A stretch of DNA of 64,000 nt from Phaeotremella fagi (Eukaryota; Basidiomycota; Tremellomycetes; Tremellales; Phaeotremellaceae), in the NCBI GenBank assembly GCA_001599715.1, contig BCHU01000014.1, positions 248,001-312,000 on the forward strand, written 5' to 3'. How positions within the stretch are numbered: position 1 is the stretch's first letter; every line of letters begins with the position of its first letter. Below the pieces are notes generated by a model that ran no database searches, was not told where the DNA came from, and worked only from the letters and a program-made list of their open reading frames with translations. Positions 11,590-25,229 of the stretch are shown piece by piece. The position numbers were made by a program, and so were the translations under genes.

Positions 11590-14500
11590 CTAACTACCAA
11601 TCATTTTTGATTTTGAAATTTTTTCAAAAACAAACATGACTCTCCCACCTTGATGTTTATCAGCGATATCTCTCAAATCATGCCGTTTCTCATCAACAAC
11701 ATGAAGTCTGTTACTTCCTCTACTAGTCTTCTTGTTCTGATTTGATTTACTAATATTACCTGAAGTAGGTTTGGTGTTGGTATTGGTCGATCTTCTACCA
11801 AGTGAAATTATCGGTTGAGAATCCTCTTCTTCATCGGTTTCTTCTATTGTCGACTCATCTGACGTATCAGAGTTCAAGTTGGATTCATCTAAAACCTCCA
11901 AAATCCCCTTCCTCCTCTTAGCACCGTTACTTTTGTCCGCATCATTCTTAGGCAAACTATCCAAATTATGATCCCAACTAGGTCCATCGTCACTTGATGC
12001 ACCTGTAACCCAATCGTGGTATAACATGTTTGAGAGGAGGTTATCGCCGACTTTTTTGAATGAATTGTCATTGAAACCATCGACATGTTTCCATTTCTTG
12101 AGAACTCGTAATTTATCTTGTTGTTCTTGTGCGGCTTTTTTGATCATCTTGGACGACTGAATTTAATCTATCAGCCGTTATCCTGTAACAAGATCCAAAT
12201 CATGACTCACAGGTTCAGGATCATATTGGGAAGCAGACACGAATCCCTTCATCTCTTCTTCAGAATCACTATCTGCCGATTGGATCCCAGGAAATTCTTC
12301 CCTCAAAGCTTTAGCTTCTTGTTCCTCCCTCTTCTGTCTCTTGACCGGATCACAACAATCACATCCAAGTAAATCATCTAACAGAACATCAGGTTGGTAC
12401 ACATTGCTAATGCTATACTCACGAGTTTGACAACCATCAGTTCCATGGTCAAGAGTGAAAATAGCTTTCAGCTCTTCGTAGGAGAAAGCTAACAGATCTC
12501 AGTGATATTTCCAAGTCCACATACTCACAATCCTTTGAATCACCCCGAGTCGAGCCTTGATCCAACATTTGATCAGATAAACCAGTTTTTGTAAGTTGTC
12601 GCTGGATCCAAGTCAACAACTGGTATTGACAACTCGAACACCTACCTGATAAACCTTCTCGTCGATTGTGTTAGTCGTCAAAAAACGATAGAGGAAGACT
12701 GGTCGTTTTTGTCCATCACTGAGTGGCAAGAAGTTAGTCAAGACCATTGATTGCAATAAACGACATACCGATGGATACGAGCCATCGCTTGAAGATCAGT
12801 TGACGGGTTCCTGTCATGATTGTGAGTAACAGGACTGGAATGCCATTGTCACGTAGACTCACCAATCACTATCAAAAAGGACTAATCGGGAAGCACTGAC
12901 ATCGACATAAGCTAGCGTCCTCACTATCAAACTCCAAACCCACCCAATAAGGTTCAAACCCGTTCCACCAGCCTTTGCACTGAGGAGAAAAACGAAATTC
13001 GTATCCCTCGAAGTTCGGTTGAATTCGTCAACCAGTTGCTGTCTAGATTTAGAGGGTGTACTTCCGTCCAATCTTAAATAAGAGTACCTCTTTGCTTGAC
13101 AGAGTTTAGCTAAAATGTCAAGAGTGGCAGTCCAATTTGAGACTAGGACGATCTTTTCTTGCGTTTGCGTGTAAATCGCAGTAAGTAGTCGATCGAGGGC
13201 GATCAGTTTACCTGTTTGACCATGTCAGTGTTAATCTGTGGTGGATGTGAAGATGACTGACCGGATGTGGTGACATCTCGTGAGTGGACATCTTTGGGTA
13301 TGACTTTCAGCGCCTCTTCGATAGTCTGTTGAACTTCCGTGGCGTCTTCAAGATCTTCGTTTTCTTTCTTTCGAAGGAGCTGAAACGGTGTCAGACATCA
13401 TCTCGATGTATGCTTATAGGACTGACCAATGGGGAGTTGGAGACTTTTCTCAAAAGATCGACTGAGACATGTCAGTGAAGGACAGACTCCATAGGTGAAA
13501 AACGTACTTAGAGCCAAAGAAGTTGTTCCTGACCCGGAGCCTCTTAAAAATCCTGCTACGTTTTTCCCTCCCAACACGCTTTCATAAACATGCAATTGAA
13601 GTTTGGTAGGGGCGATGAACAAAACGTATTCGTCTAGACGGTTTGGTCAACTCCGATGCAAAGTCTCAACCCGACTTACATTTTGGTGGGAGATAATTAT
13701 CTAGCACAGTAGCTAATCGACGTAAAACAAACTCATTGGAAAGTTTACCAAGCTAATTTCTAATTAGCACTGAACCCAATGCATTTTGAGGTAACTCACC
13801 TCCTCAGCAGCTTCTCTACCAGCTTCCAAATCTGCTTGTTTACATTTGGGCATTCTACTTTGGAGGATCGGTTTTTCGTATCGTCTCGAAAATGCTTTGT
13901 ATGTGCCTAGCAACCCAGGGCAAGTGAAATCGACCTAAACAGAGTCATCAGCCAGTAGACCGTCATTAGGTCGGAACAACACCTACCATGGCCCAATATT
14001 CCCCTAAATCATTCTGAACAGGCGTGCCGGACAATACTGTAGGATATGTTAGCCCCACTCAGAGTGACATAAATCGAAACTTACTAATTCGTCTAGGGGT
14101 GCTGAGTGCTTCAAACATCTTGGTAGTCTTGTTATCCTTAGACTTCAAACGATGACCTTCGTCGCAGACAATAAGCCCAATTTGTGGGACACAAGCGGCC
14201 AATTCTCTACTATAAAAGTGTTAGGGAATCATCCAAGGAACATCAAATTTTGAACTGACATGACTTTACGGAGCTGTTGATATTGAGAATCAGCTTTAGA
14301 CAATCATGAACACTCTAGTCAACCGACCTTTTCATAACCGATGATCAAAACCTGTTGACTTGAGTTGTTGACCTGGGATATTTCAGTGAGAAATATGTTT
14401 CTGATTGAGGATAGACTTACAAAATGACTAATAGCTTGCCCAGGTCTGCCATCGAAAGCAGTAACATGTATTCGTCCACCGGTCCTGTAGATTATTGTTA

Positions 14501-16333
14501 GTCAGGGTCATCACCCGCAATGAATTTGCTTTACCATTTGGTGAATTCCTTTTTCCAGTTGTTAACCAAAGTTACGGGACAAACGATCAAAGCTTTCTTA
14601 ATTCTGCGGCAGTACTATCAGTATCGTCCTGGGATCAATACAGGTCAACTAACATTGACGTTTCATTTTGATATGGTGTTTGCTCTAATTTCATTAGTCG
14701 ATATTTTAACTTCGTCACAAGATAACTCACTCAATAGCGTATGGATTAAAGCGATTGTTTGATACGTTTTACCCAAACCCATTTCATCAGCAAGAATACA
14801 TCCATTGGAGTTAGCTTCGGTCAGACCCATGATGCATTTATACATGAACTGTAAGTCGACTGGTTACTATTGGTAACTGAATAGTGTTGCGAAAGTCAGT
14901 ACCCACCTTGACCCCTTCCTTCTGGTGATCTCGCATTTGAGCACTCAGCATAGGATCGACAACAACAGGAATGGCCTCGGTAGAGTTCCTAAAGTATATG
15001 AGTCATTGAATAAAACCAAAGAAAATTAGACAAGCTTACTTTGCTCTCAGCATTTGTAAAGTTGGAGGTTGCATGACCACAGCTTTCTCAGCGAATGGAT
15101 CATGAAGAGCACCGCCCCTCATCTCACGCTCCTTACTACTTTTCTCTCCAAGGACAATCTTCCTTGCAGCCGTAGAGGAATTATTATAGAAAGCCTGAGA
15201 ATCGATAGCCTTGCCGGATACAGTTGGAGTTTGAAACGCAAACCGTGAAAGAGAAGCGCTCGATCCGCTGGTTTTGTCGCCGTAGAACGAAGTCGAGCTG
15301 ACACTTTTGGTAGGTGGTTCTGTTAGAGCTGCTGCATTTTTGAAGAGGGAAGAACCGGCTACGGGTTGAACAGAGGGAGAATCAATGGTTTCGATGGGTC
15401 CGGGTGTTGGTCGAGGTGCTTTGACTTGTATTGGACGTCGAAATGGGGTGACAAACGATGGGGCATGAACTTGACTTTTGGAGGAAAGGATTGAAGCGGG
15501 TCCAACCTGATTCAAAATAGCAGTTCCTCTTTTAAATCTATGCTTAGTTAGCGGAGACCGTAATCCTGATCATGAGACTGACTCTTCTGGTGTTAACAAT
15601 GAATCCACTTCAACTTCTTTGGCTCCGATTCTCACTTCTTGACCAGGGACTAGCATACCACCTTTCAAGGTAGCGATGTGTAGGCTGATAAGGTGTTAGC
15701 TGGTGATTTGAAAAGACGCATTGCACTCACACCTTGCCCTCATCATCTATCATACTGATAACACTTCCAACGACCTTCAGGTATGCGTCGCCGTCCCAAG
15801 TTTCTAAGACGAAGGTTAGTTGAGAGGTTGGGAGGTGAGGGATATACTTACTATGCTGGGTTGAGAGGGTTGAAGGATCAGTACAGACCAAGACACATGA
15901 ATCAGCTTACCTTCTTCTGTTGTGGTTTTCTCCTGGGGTAAAAAGTCAGCTTTGATCATCTATCTCAAGAACCATCAGCTCACCATTGACAAGAGAAGTA
16001 AGTCGCTGATTTATCCGGTTTGTCGTATGAAGAAGGAGTGTTAACAGCAGTCTTTCCCAGACCACTAGCGCCCGGGATTTGTCTTGTGGGTAGCAGCAAT
16101 CCATTCTTTCTGAAACCAGAAGAAGGAATTGAAGTGGTCGGTTGATGTGAGTGGTGTGAGTGGCCAATATTGACGTTGATTCGATTTTCAACATTTTTCA
16201 ACATTGGTTTAGGAGTTTCTAGATCTGAGTCATCTTCATCTTCATCAGCTGAATCAGGTATGACTACTTGATCGTATTCTTCTTCGTCTTCACTGCATGA
16301 GTTGGCTATGCTGTCTAATATACCTCGAGCCAT
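11590..16333 (-). CDS. RDH54: Rdh54/Rad54B-type SWI2/SNF2 recombination ATPase
   Basis: A long multi-exon gene starting MARGILDSIANSCSEDEEEY. The N-terminal part has the segment KKHKTWEGDAYLKVVGS followed by GQEVRIGAKEVEVDSLLTPE; these match the conserved N-terminal domain of Rad54B/Rdh54 rather than Rad54. The motor follows: CILADEMGLGKT (Walker A, motif I), CDEGHRLKS (DEGH, motif II), and motif V as AGGTGLNLIG. The C-terminal exon (11590-12147) is Ser/acidic-rich and ends with a VMFVFEKIS-type segment. The protein is a DNA translocase that works with Rad51/Dmc1 to remodel and remove recombinase on double-stranded DNA, in the nucleus. It diverges from the lipid-synthase gene over a 409-base shared promoter. 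Confidence 0.88.
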
Positions 16334-16742
16334 TTTGGTGATGTTAAGTTGACAAAATGCAATATTAGATCTTCGTGACTGATTTTCAACGCGCGCGTGA
16401 TATTTAGGCGTGCACATCAGCCATGAAAGGCATGCATGGATATTTTACGCCTAAACCCCCGTAATGTTCGGGAAGGGACGTGCCTCGATCTGCAGTTGTG
16501 ATGTCACGATCGATCGAACGTTTGCGCCCGCCCCGAGGCATAGTGAGTTTGCTAACCGAGCCATATAAATAGAAGAGGAAGGGGAACACTTTGCTTGGTT
16601 ATGGTTATTCACCCAGCTACAGCATAGATACACCTCCTCTCGTCACCTAGCTACAGCACAGGACATTGACCCACTCGCACTACCTTGTATCCAAGAGACT
16701 AATCGTTCTTACTCAGATATAACATCTGCCTCACCCCTCAAA
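16334..16742. promoter_or_regulatory. Bidirectional promoter region RDH54 / cyclopropane synthase
   Basis: A 409-base interval between two divergent start codons. It contains the 10-base palindrome ACGCGCGCGT (16389-16398) near the RDH54 side and a TATA-like box near the plus-strand gene. Confidence 0.45.
16564..16571 (+). promoter_or_regulatory. TATA-like box for the cyclopropane synthase gene
   Basis: TATAAATA, about 170 bases before the ATG of the plus-strand gene. It is a consensus match only. Confidence 0.35.
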
Positions 16743-18791
16743 ATGGAATCATCAACCAACGACTCTCAACCAGAAACCATGCCCCCAACCACCTCCAAAC
16801 CAACATACAAAAACACCTACACCACCTCTCTCCTCTCTATAACCGACAAACTAACTGAAAATGTAACCAACTCATTATTCAGTCTTCACAATTTCGGACC
16901 TCTAATCAACATAGCCCGTATGGGTATCGTATCGATGATGCAACAATCCATCGCTTACGGTCGATTGAGAGTTTTGACCACTGATCATGGAGTATACACC
17001 TTCCCCGCCAGTGCTATCAACAACAGTGAGGAGGTTTTAGGTGCTACAGCCGAGATTAGAGTTATAAGGGATAGTTTTTGGTTGAGATTGGTTACACTTG
17101 GTGATTTAGGTTTCGCAGAGGCTTATATGGCAGGTGATTGTGAGGTATCAGATTTAGTTGAAGTTTTCAAGGTAAGTACCACGAGAAAAAAAAAACACCG
17201 TTGACCACCTTGAAATTAGATTTTTATCAGATCAAGACCAGCTCTGTCCGATAACAACATTACCGGAGTCCAAACCCTCCCCTCAAAACTATTCTCCCTC
17301 ATCACCTCCCTAACGAATTCAAGATTCGCCAACACCCTCTCAAACTCCATCTCAAACATTCACGCACACTACGATCTCTCTAATGGCATGTTCTCACAAT
17401 TCTTATCCAAGGACATGACTTATTCAAGTGCTATCTTCCCTGAATTGGATAAAGATTTGAAAGACGGGTCGTCGGGTGATTTGGAGGAGACTAATGGTGG
17501 GATTGGGTTGAAGAGGATAGGTCAGGGGTTGGGGTTGGTTCAGGATAAGAAAGATTTTTCGAAGGCTAACGGGGAAGAGAAGGATGAATTGGAGGAAGCT
17601 CAATTAGCTAAACTTAGGTGAGTGGATGGTGGATTGTAAGATTTGAGTTAACCTCGACATAGACACATCATTCGTAAAGCAGACATTCAACCTGGTCACA
17701 GAGTATTAGAGATCGGTTCAGGATGGGGAAGTTTTGCTATTGAGGTGGGTACATCAAATCGACTTCGATTAACTCAAACCAGGCCGTTCGAATGACGAAC
17801 TGTACCGTCGATACGATAACTCTCTCATCCCAACAGAAAGTTCTAGCCGAAGAAAGAATCAAAGCTGCAGGTTTAGCAGGTAGAATCAGAGTCTGGCTAG
17901 TGGACTATAGGAAGTGAGTGTAAATCAGGTGTGGTCATGATTACGAAGCTGACTTTCCTAGTCTACCGGAAAGTTGGAAAGGCGCTTTCGATCGTGTAGT
18001 ATCAATCGAGATGCTAGAAGCCGTTGGGTGAGCAGAATTCATCTAATACAATTCAATGCGAAAATTAACCCAGCCATCCGATATAGAAAAGAATTCATCA
18101 AAGGCTATTTCTCAGTGCTAGATTCAGTACTCAACGATAAAGGAGTAGCTTGTATTCAAGTCATCACAATCCCCGAATCAAGATTCGAGAAATGTAAGCA
18201 AACCCCCACCACTTACCGTCCAAATTCCAATCCTAACCTCCACAGATCAACAAGAAGTCGATTTCATCAGAAAATGGATTTTCCCAGGTGGTTTCCTTCC
18301 AACAGTCTCTTTCGTCATGGAATCAATCCAAAAAGGTTCAAACAACAGATTGATAGTTGATAGTATAAGTAATATCGGTGTAAGTCACAATTTACACAAA
18401 GAAAACGAGTTTTTCCACTGAAAACAAAACCGTTTTTAGCCACATTACGCTAGAACTCTACGTGAATGGAGAAGACGATTCATCGCTAATTTCAATAAAG
18501 GCATTTCGGCTGCTTTGTTGAATGAAAATCCAGAGATGACTTTGGATGATATCGAGGTTTTCAAACGGAAATGGATTTGTACGTTGATCGGATATTGCAT
18601 CATAAAACGATCCAACTAACATGGTGGATAGATTACTTCTGTTATTGTGAAGTTGGATTTTCAGAACGTGTCCTTGGTGATCATATCATCACCATGGTAA
18701 GTCTCTTCATTGGGTGTTCTATGATGGTTGCTGACTTGAGTTATAGTGTAGAGAGGGTAATGCGGATTATGGATGTAAGACATTCGATTAA
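16743..18791 (+). CDS. Cyclopropane-fatty-acyl-phospholipid synthase
   Basis: The product carries the layout of bacterial-type cyclopropane synthases. An N-terminal domain contains GDLGFAEAYMAGDCEV, followed by IHAHYDLSNGMFSQFLSKDM. The SAM-binding loop VLEIGSGWGSFAIE comes next, then SIEMLEAVG and a C-terminal GFSERVLGDHIITM. It would transfer a methylene from S-adenosylmethionine to an unsaturated acyl chain of a membrane phospholipid. Between MTYSSAIFPEL and EEAQLAKLR lies an extra hydrophilic stretch of about 50 residues, not part of the compact bacterial enzyme as I know it. The last exon starts at the TAG acceptor before TGTAGAGAG and ends at 18791. A sphingolipid C9-methyltransferase is related but normally has N-terminal membrane helices, which are absent here. 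Confidence 0.88.
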
Positions 18792-19057
18792 TAGGTGATA
18801 CTCGAACATGACGGAAAAATGAAAAGAATCAATTTGGGTTTGTTATCTCGCTTATAGATGTTGATATCGGATGAATATAATCAATCATGTACGAGGTTGT
18901 CTACATTCATAAATCCCAGAAAAAGAAAATTTATTCAAGTAAAAGAAAATAATAAAATACAGTTTTCAAGCAATCAACAAAAAACTCCGAAACCCAAGAG
19001 AGAAAAATCATTATTTACGTATATTATAAATACAAAACGTACACCAAAAAAAACCCC

Positions 19058-22000
19058 TTATTCCTCTCCTTCATGGAATGGCCAAGCAACTGTAAGTCTT
19101 GGAGGTGCACCGTCCATTTTACCAACCCCACCGTCAGACCACCATTCGTCATACTAAAACAAACAAGATATCAGTAAACCAAAACTAACCCTCAAAACGA
19201 AACCAAAAAAACATACCTCTTTCTGTGCATCCTCCAACTCAGCCAACATCCTAATAGCATACGCATGAAGTTTGACTTCATATCCAATTTCAATTTCCTT
19301 GACCAAAGAATTCCTACCACCCCGCGAATCATTTTTAACAGAATTGGCACTGGTACTATTCTCCGCCATGAGACCTTCCAAAGCACTTGCCGTAGGTGGC
19401 GGTAAGAGACTTGAACGTTTCGAGAAAGATCTTGACATGTGCGGTGAAGCTGGTTGTCTAGGTGAGGCAGGTAATGAATTTCTTTTCTCTTTCTGTGCGA
19501 CCTGTGTTTCGGTTGTGGTGTTTGATACCGGTTGAGGTGTAGGGTCGAACGTATCGGATCTAGGTGACATGGTTGGAAGTTCGAATTCGAATGATATTGA
19601 AGTGGGTGAAGTCGGAGTTGGGGTTGGTGCAGATCTCGGTGTAGGGGTTAAAGTTCTAACTTGATTTTGAGCTTTAGGTGTGATATCAGAGTTTGAGCTC
19701 TTCAACTCGTTCCCATTCCTGTCTAACGGTAAACCTTCATTCCCGAATTTGAGTTTTGGAGTCCCACCACCGAAAGTCGATTGATTACTTAAACCAGGAC
19801 TGAAACCAGATTTACCAGGTATAGGTGAAACCGATAAATTAGGTGAGGGTGAAGCGGTATCACTCAAAGAAGGTGAATTAGAATTTGAGTTAGGTGAATC
19901 ACCATCCTTCCTCTTTTTCTTCCCGTTACCAAAAGATTTCTTGAACCAATTGCTGGTTTTACCTTTCTTAGATTCATCTTCATTAACAACAGAATTGCCA
20001 TTTTTGTTGTTGGTGTCACTCATGCCGAAACCTAAACCGAGTAATCGTTCAGCTTTATTCGGAGTTCCAGAGATAGTCGATAGGATCGGTGAATCAATCA
20101 TTGTGATTGTCGATCTTGATCTGGGTAAATCGTTGTTTGAGACGTTTTCGACGATCTGATCTAAATCTTCATCACCTGATTCAGATGGTTGTCGGGGTTC
20201 AAGTTCGTCGTGTCTTTTCTTGATTTGTGCCAATCTAGTCTGAAGTAGTTTAACACTTTCAATCTCAACTTTGTAAGCTTCCCCATCCTCTTTCGTCGTA
20301 TGCAAATGACCTAATCGGAAGACCTAGATGATATGTTAGATGAGCCAATGAAAAGTATCAAATAGACCACTCACGACCAATCTCAAAACATAAGATCTAA
20401 CAGATTGTGACCAAAACAATAAAAGTCGTTCAAACAATTTCTTGTTCAACAACAAATCCAAACACAGCTCCTTCCTATCTTCAGGTCTAGCACACAAAAC
20501 TTCCCAATGGGTGAAAACGAAAGCGATAACTTTAACAAGAGTCAACGCGTGTTCACCTTCGGTCAAAATCATCCTGATGACATGGATCAAATGGGGGACG
20601 TCGAGTAAGGATTGATGTTGAAGTTGATGTTGATCGAACGGATTGTTGTCGATAGATTGAACACGTTCCAATGGTGGATCAACCACGCAATCTAATAAAT
20701 CGAACAAAGAGAAAACACCTTTAGGAGCGTAAAGACTGGTTTTGGATATCAAAGATTTAACCCAGAAATCAATCATGTCAGACCATAAAAGTGTTCCATC
20801 ACATTCAACAACCTTAGTCCCATCTTCACCGTTACCATTAGCACTGTAAAAAGGTACGAAGACCCGTGCGTTGGCAAAAGTAGAGATCGTCTCGACAAGT
20901 CGACGATTGGCAGTTTCCAAAACAGCTGGTTTTTGACTACCGCGTAAACCTGCACTTTCAGTGGCGTCGAATGACTGAGTTGACGAAGATGTCGTGACAG
21001 CGTTAACCGACCCTAGGATATAGGAATGACATTTCTTAGCGAAGATAGTTGCAAGATGTGCGTAACCCGGTGCACGAAGTAAGGCGGAAGCTGGGACTGG
21101 CGAAGATCGTTTTTCGTAATATTGAATCAGAGGTGATAGATAAATAGCGAGTTGTCTATGATACGCTCGATAGAAAGCTGGGAACAATTCCGAATCGTCA
21201 GATTGCCATCGACGTAACCAGTTTCCAGGTTGGAAAAGGAACGCGTCCCTTTCGGCGTCCGTTGAGAATTCAGCTGAAATGTTGGCAAGTCGATTAGTGT
21301 ATGATCTTGAATCGTCAAAACAAAGCGGTAAAAGATGTTGAGGATATTGAGGCTGAGCTTCGAGTCTGGGCAGTGTTAGCAAACGTCAAGCCAAACTATC
21401 TTCAAGACATACGGTATTTCAGATCCAATAAGTGCACTTCTAGTGAATCTCATCAAAGCACCTCGAGGTGGTGTAAGAACCGTAACAAGCTGTTCACCAA
21501 CATGTGGAACTCTAAAAAAAGCAAAAGCCTGAAAAAAAATCTCAGCACAGAACCTTCGCCACAACCTACCAAGAACCTTCCACTGAACAAAAGGGTGTTA
21601 TGGAAAACACCTTTAGCACCTAATTTACCCATCACGAAATTCATCGTAGCGATCATGAGATTGGTGAATTTCTTTTGGTGTTCTGGAGATTTCTCCAAAG
21701 CTTTTTCGGATAAGCAGCAACTATTTGTTGTGTCAGTTATGGTCTTTCCTGTCGAGGCAGTTATAACGACAACTGACCTTTCCATGATAGCAGCCAAACC
21801 CTCCAAACAAGCACCCCGTTCATTAGCAGGTTGTTCAACTCTCAATTCAATCAACAAAACCTCTGCCCATTCAAAACAAACTTCTCTCAAAGTCAAATTC
21901 GTATTTTCATCTCTCAAATCCCAACCTTTCTTTTCGACGTCGACCAAGCAACCCAACAATTCAGCTCTGATCATTCCGGCTCGTTCGGTCGATGAAATGT

Positions 22001-25000
22001 TTTGGAATGGGTATCTAAACCTAACCATCTTTATTAGCATCAATCACTAAAAAGGACGCGGACAACTTACGCATAGAGAAGTCGTTGAATCTCTCTGGTG
22101 ATGACCTTCAAAGTAACTGAATTGTCAGTTTTAACCACCCTCGAACGACTCTGTAGGACTCTAACATTCTCTCTAGGTTTGTTTGAAACCTTCTTCTCTT
22201 CGATTTCAATGACAGCAGCGGGTTCCAATAAAGACGGCAGCTTAATCTCTGGTGTAGCAGGTAAAGGAATGTTTGGGGGTTGATACAGCGTGAAAGGGTT
22301 TCTCGAAATTAAACCGTTTTCATCTGCTTTACCTCCAGTGGGAGTGATCAAGTTATTACCGTTATCAGAGTTATTCGATGTTGAGATGTTCATGGGTACA
22401 CCGCCTAATTCACCGAATCCAAGATCCGTCAACGATCTTTCATCTCTCGGTGTTCTTGGTGGTGAAGGTGAAGCTGTTTCATTTGAACTCGCATTAGATG
22501 GTGTTCTTGCATGATCGAATGAAGACGGTGCTGAAGGTTGGGAAGAGAATGAATTCGAATGGGTATGACTACTGATTGGGATCGATTGATTTCCTGGTGA
22601 TCTGTCGATCACGTTTGATGATGGGCTTGGTTCAATCGGTTGAGACAGTAAAGGAGCAGATGATGAAGTACTGGCAAACAACCCGAATGTCGTTCCACTG
22701 GAAGGCCAAAGTTCAACTGTAGGAGCTGTACCAACTCCATCAAAACTTTGTGATCGTCTACGTTCAGATAAAGTCCTGTTCAAAGGTAAAGTAGGTGATG
22801 CACTTGATCTTCTAGACACAGATAACGATCTGGATGGTGACTGAAGTGGTGATCCAACAGATACAGATCTGCTTCTAGGTGAAATGGGTGTTTTCCTTGG
22901 TGACCTTCGATGTGGCGTCGAAGGTGAAAACCCAATGTCATCAAACGCTACATCGAAAGATAGATCGAGGTCAGGAAGTTGAAGTAGATGCAGCGATTTT
23001 GATGGTTTGATAGAAGCAAAAATGTCTTGTGTGGGAGATATCGGTCTTGCAGTTGACGAAGAAGAAACTGGAGACGGAGTTGATTGTTGGACGTTCAAAG
23101 TTGTGTTAACTTGTATTGGAGTCACAGATCTTTGTTTAGGTGGTGAATTACGTTGCGGTAACGCTACCTGTTCATCCAGATAAGGAAGAGTAGCCATTGG
23201 AGGGGTCTCAGTCAAGTTCGAAGGACTAGGTGAACCCTTTGGAAGGTTGGGTGAGCCGTTCATTTGGGACACTGGAGCAGGTGAGATCGAGCTAGTACTT
23301 GGCATTTGATAAACTGGGGTAGTATCAAGAACAGCTTTTGTACCATAAGAAGAGGCTCGTTGCAGATTCGGTGGAGAGGGATAAAGATTCCTTTGAGCAG
23401 AGAATGAACTTCTGCCTTGAACGTTTTCGTTCGGACTAGATCCATTCTGAATTGTCGATGGATTAGGTGATGAACTCGGACTACCAGGTGTTCTAGGTCT
23501 GGAGAACGAAGGTCGAGGTTGATAGTTCTCATAAGACGAAGACGGTCTTTGAACGGTTGAAGAGAGGATTGGTCGTTTGTTGGTAGATTCACTAACCCTT
23601 CTCTCCATAGGGGGCATAGGTGGCACCTCCTCCTTCTCTTTACCTTTACTTGCACCACGCTTGAAAAGATTTTTCAAAGCACCTGAACTTTTCTTCATGG
23701 ATAACCCAGGAGATTTCTTATCATCAACGACATCAGCAGCAACACCTAACGACCTTTGCTGTTCCTTCTGTAAAGCTTTCAAATCCTTTTTGGATAGGGC
23801 TTGACGTGTTGAATCAGTTGATGGTCGAAGTAAATCCTCTGATCTTCGAGTTGTCAACGGAGGTGGTGTTGGAGCCGATGAACCTGATTTCCATAAATTC
23901 AATCTACCACCGTTTTGACCGTTTCCATTTACGTTTGCGCTGTTCTGTTGTTGCATGACCAGAGCAGGAGGTGTACTTAACGAGATATGTCTTCCGCGAG
24001 CAGGAGTAGGACTGGAACTACGAAGTTGATCGAGTGAACCTCTGACTGGCACTCTATCATCCGCAGTGGTGGGCGAAAGCGGTGGGGCAGTCATTGTACG
24101 GTCGAATTGAGGTCTTTTCGGAGAATTGGTAGCTTGTTTCATGGGAACCATGGTCGCAGGTGGTAATCTTCGTAAATCGACCTTGGGTGGTGAAACGTCA
24201 ATGACTGTAGGTATTTGTACCCAATCTTGGCTTAAACGATTTTGCTGTTTGATATCGATAGTAGGTGGTGAACCTTGTTTACGACGTGATTTGAGATTAG
24301 ATTTACTTGCTGGGTCTTCGGTTATAGGAGTCCCAGGAGTTGGTGGAAGAGGCCCATGAATGATTGAGGGTGGTGCAGGTGCGCTTCGCATTGGACGCAA
24401 TTGATCGATGGATTTACGACCTGAAGATCCGTCTGAACCCCTTCTTGATCCTAATTTCTGTTGGGGGAATGTCGAAACTCCTTCTGGTCCCTTGTATGAA
24501 TTCGTCGCTGGCATCGTCGAAGGTGAGGGACTTCCGTTACTTGCATAATTCTGTAGAGCCAGAGATCCAGATGATGGTGGATTAGAAGCTGGAGTTGGAT
24601 ACTCGTAACCACTCTTGTTATGAGGAGTTTTCAGAGTTCTAGAAGATGTTGAAGCGGCAGTCGAGATTGAACCGTTGGATCCTCGTTGATCGAGCGAAGG
24701 TACGGTAGACGAAGGAGATGATGTGGAAATCATCGATCGATCTGAACCGTTAGGTGCTTGGGGTAGTCGTTGAGGTCTGTAGGGTGTATGAACGAGAGAG
24801 GAAGGAGGTAGGACAGGTTTCGTGTTTGAAGTTGTGTCTCGAGGAGATCGCTCTGGTTCAACAGGTGAGGGGAAAGTTGGTGAGATGGGAGATGCTCTGG
24901 GTTGATTTTGAACAGGAACAGAAGATAGATGTTTAGGTGGTTGGGGATACTAAAATGGGGAACGTCAGTAGAAGTAAAGGAGGAAAAGACGACCAAAAAT

Positions 25001-25229
25001 CTTCCTTTGATGACACGACGATACTCACGTTTCCATTCAGGTTACCGTTTACAAATCCATTTCCATTCCCGTTTCCTAATACACCAACACCACCTCCAAG
25101 CAGTGGACTTGCACTACCACCTTTCCTTCTTGATGATGAACGTGAACTTTGTCTACTGGAATTAGAGGGTCCAGCCATGACGGGTACAGCTAGACCGTGA
25201 CCTAAACTTTTAACTCCAGAGGAGGACAT
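19058..25229 (-). CDS. Large DUF1765 (UPF0592) protein with disordered N-terminus
   Basis: The start is MSSSGVKSLGHGL. Exon 1 joins a very long Ser/Pro-rich exon (22067 to about 24950) with many SPxR/SPSR-like potential phosphorylation sites. Folded sequence follows in exons near 22043-21450 and 21382-20336. The segment LFERLLLFWSQSVRSYVLRL is the part that resembles the DUF1765 domain of S. pombe C7D4.03c-like proteins. Another disordered Ser/Thr-rich exon follows (20305-19154), with an alpha-helical end YEVKLHAYAIRMLAELEDAQ. A last small exon encodes YDEWWSDGGVGKMDGAPPRL and ends in EGEE. Total is well over 1,800 residues. The molecular function is unknown; a role in polarity or at the membrane has been guessed for the family but is not shown here. 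Confidence 0.8.

Noticed and set aside
19272..24585. Several plus-strand frames of 60-250 codons
   Set aside because: Antisense shadows of the long DUF1765 exons.
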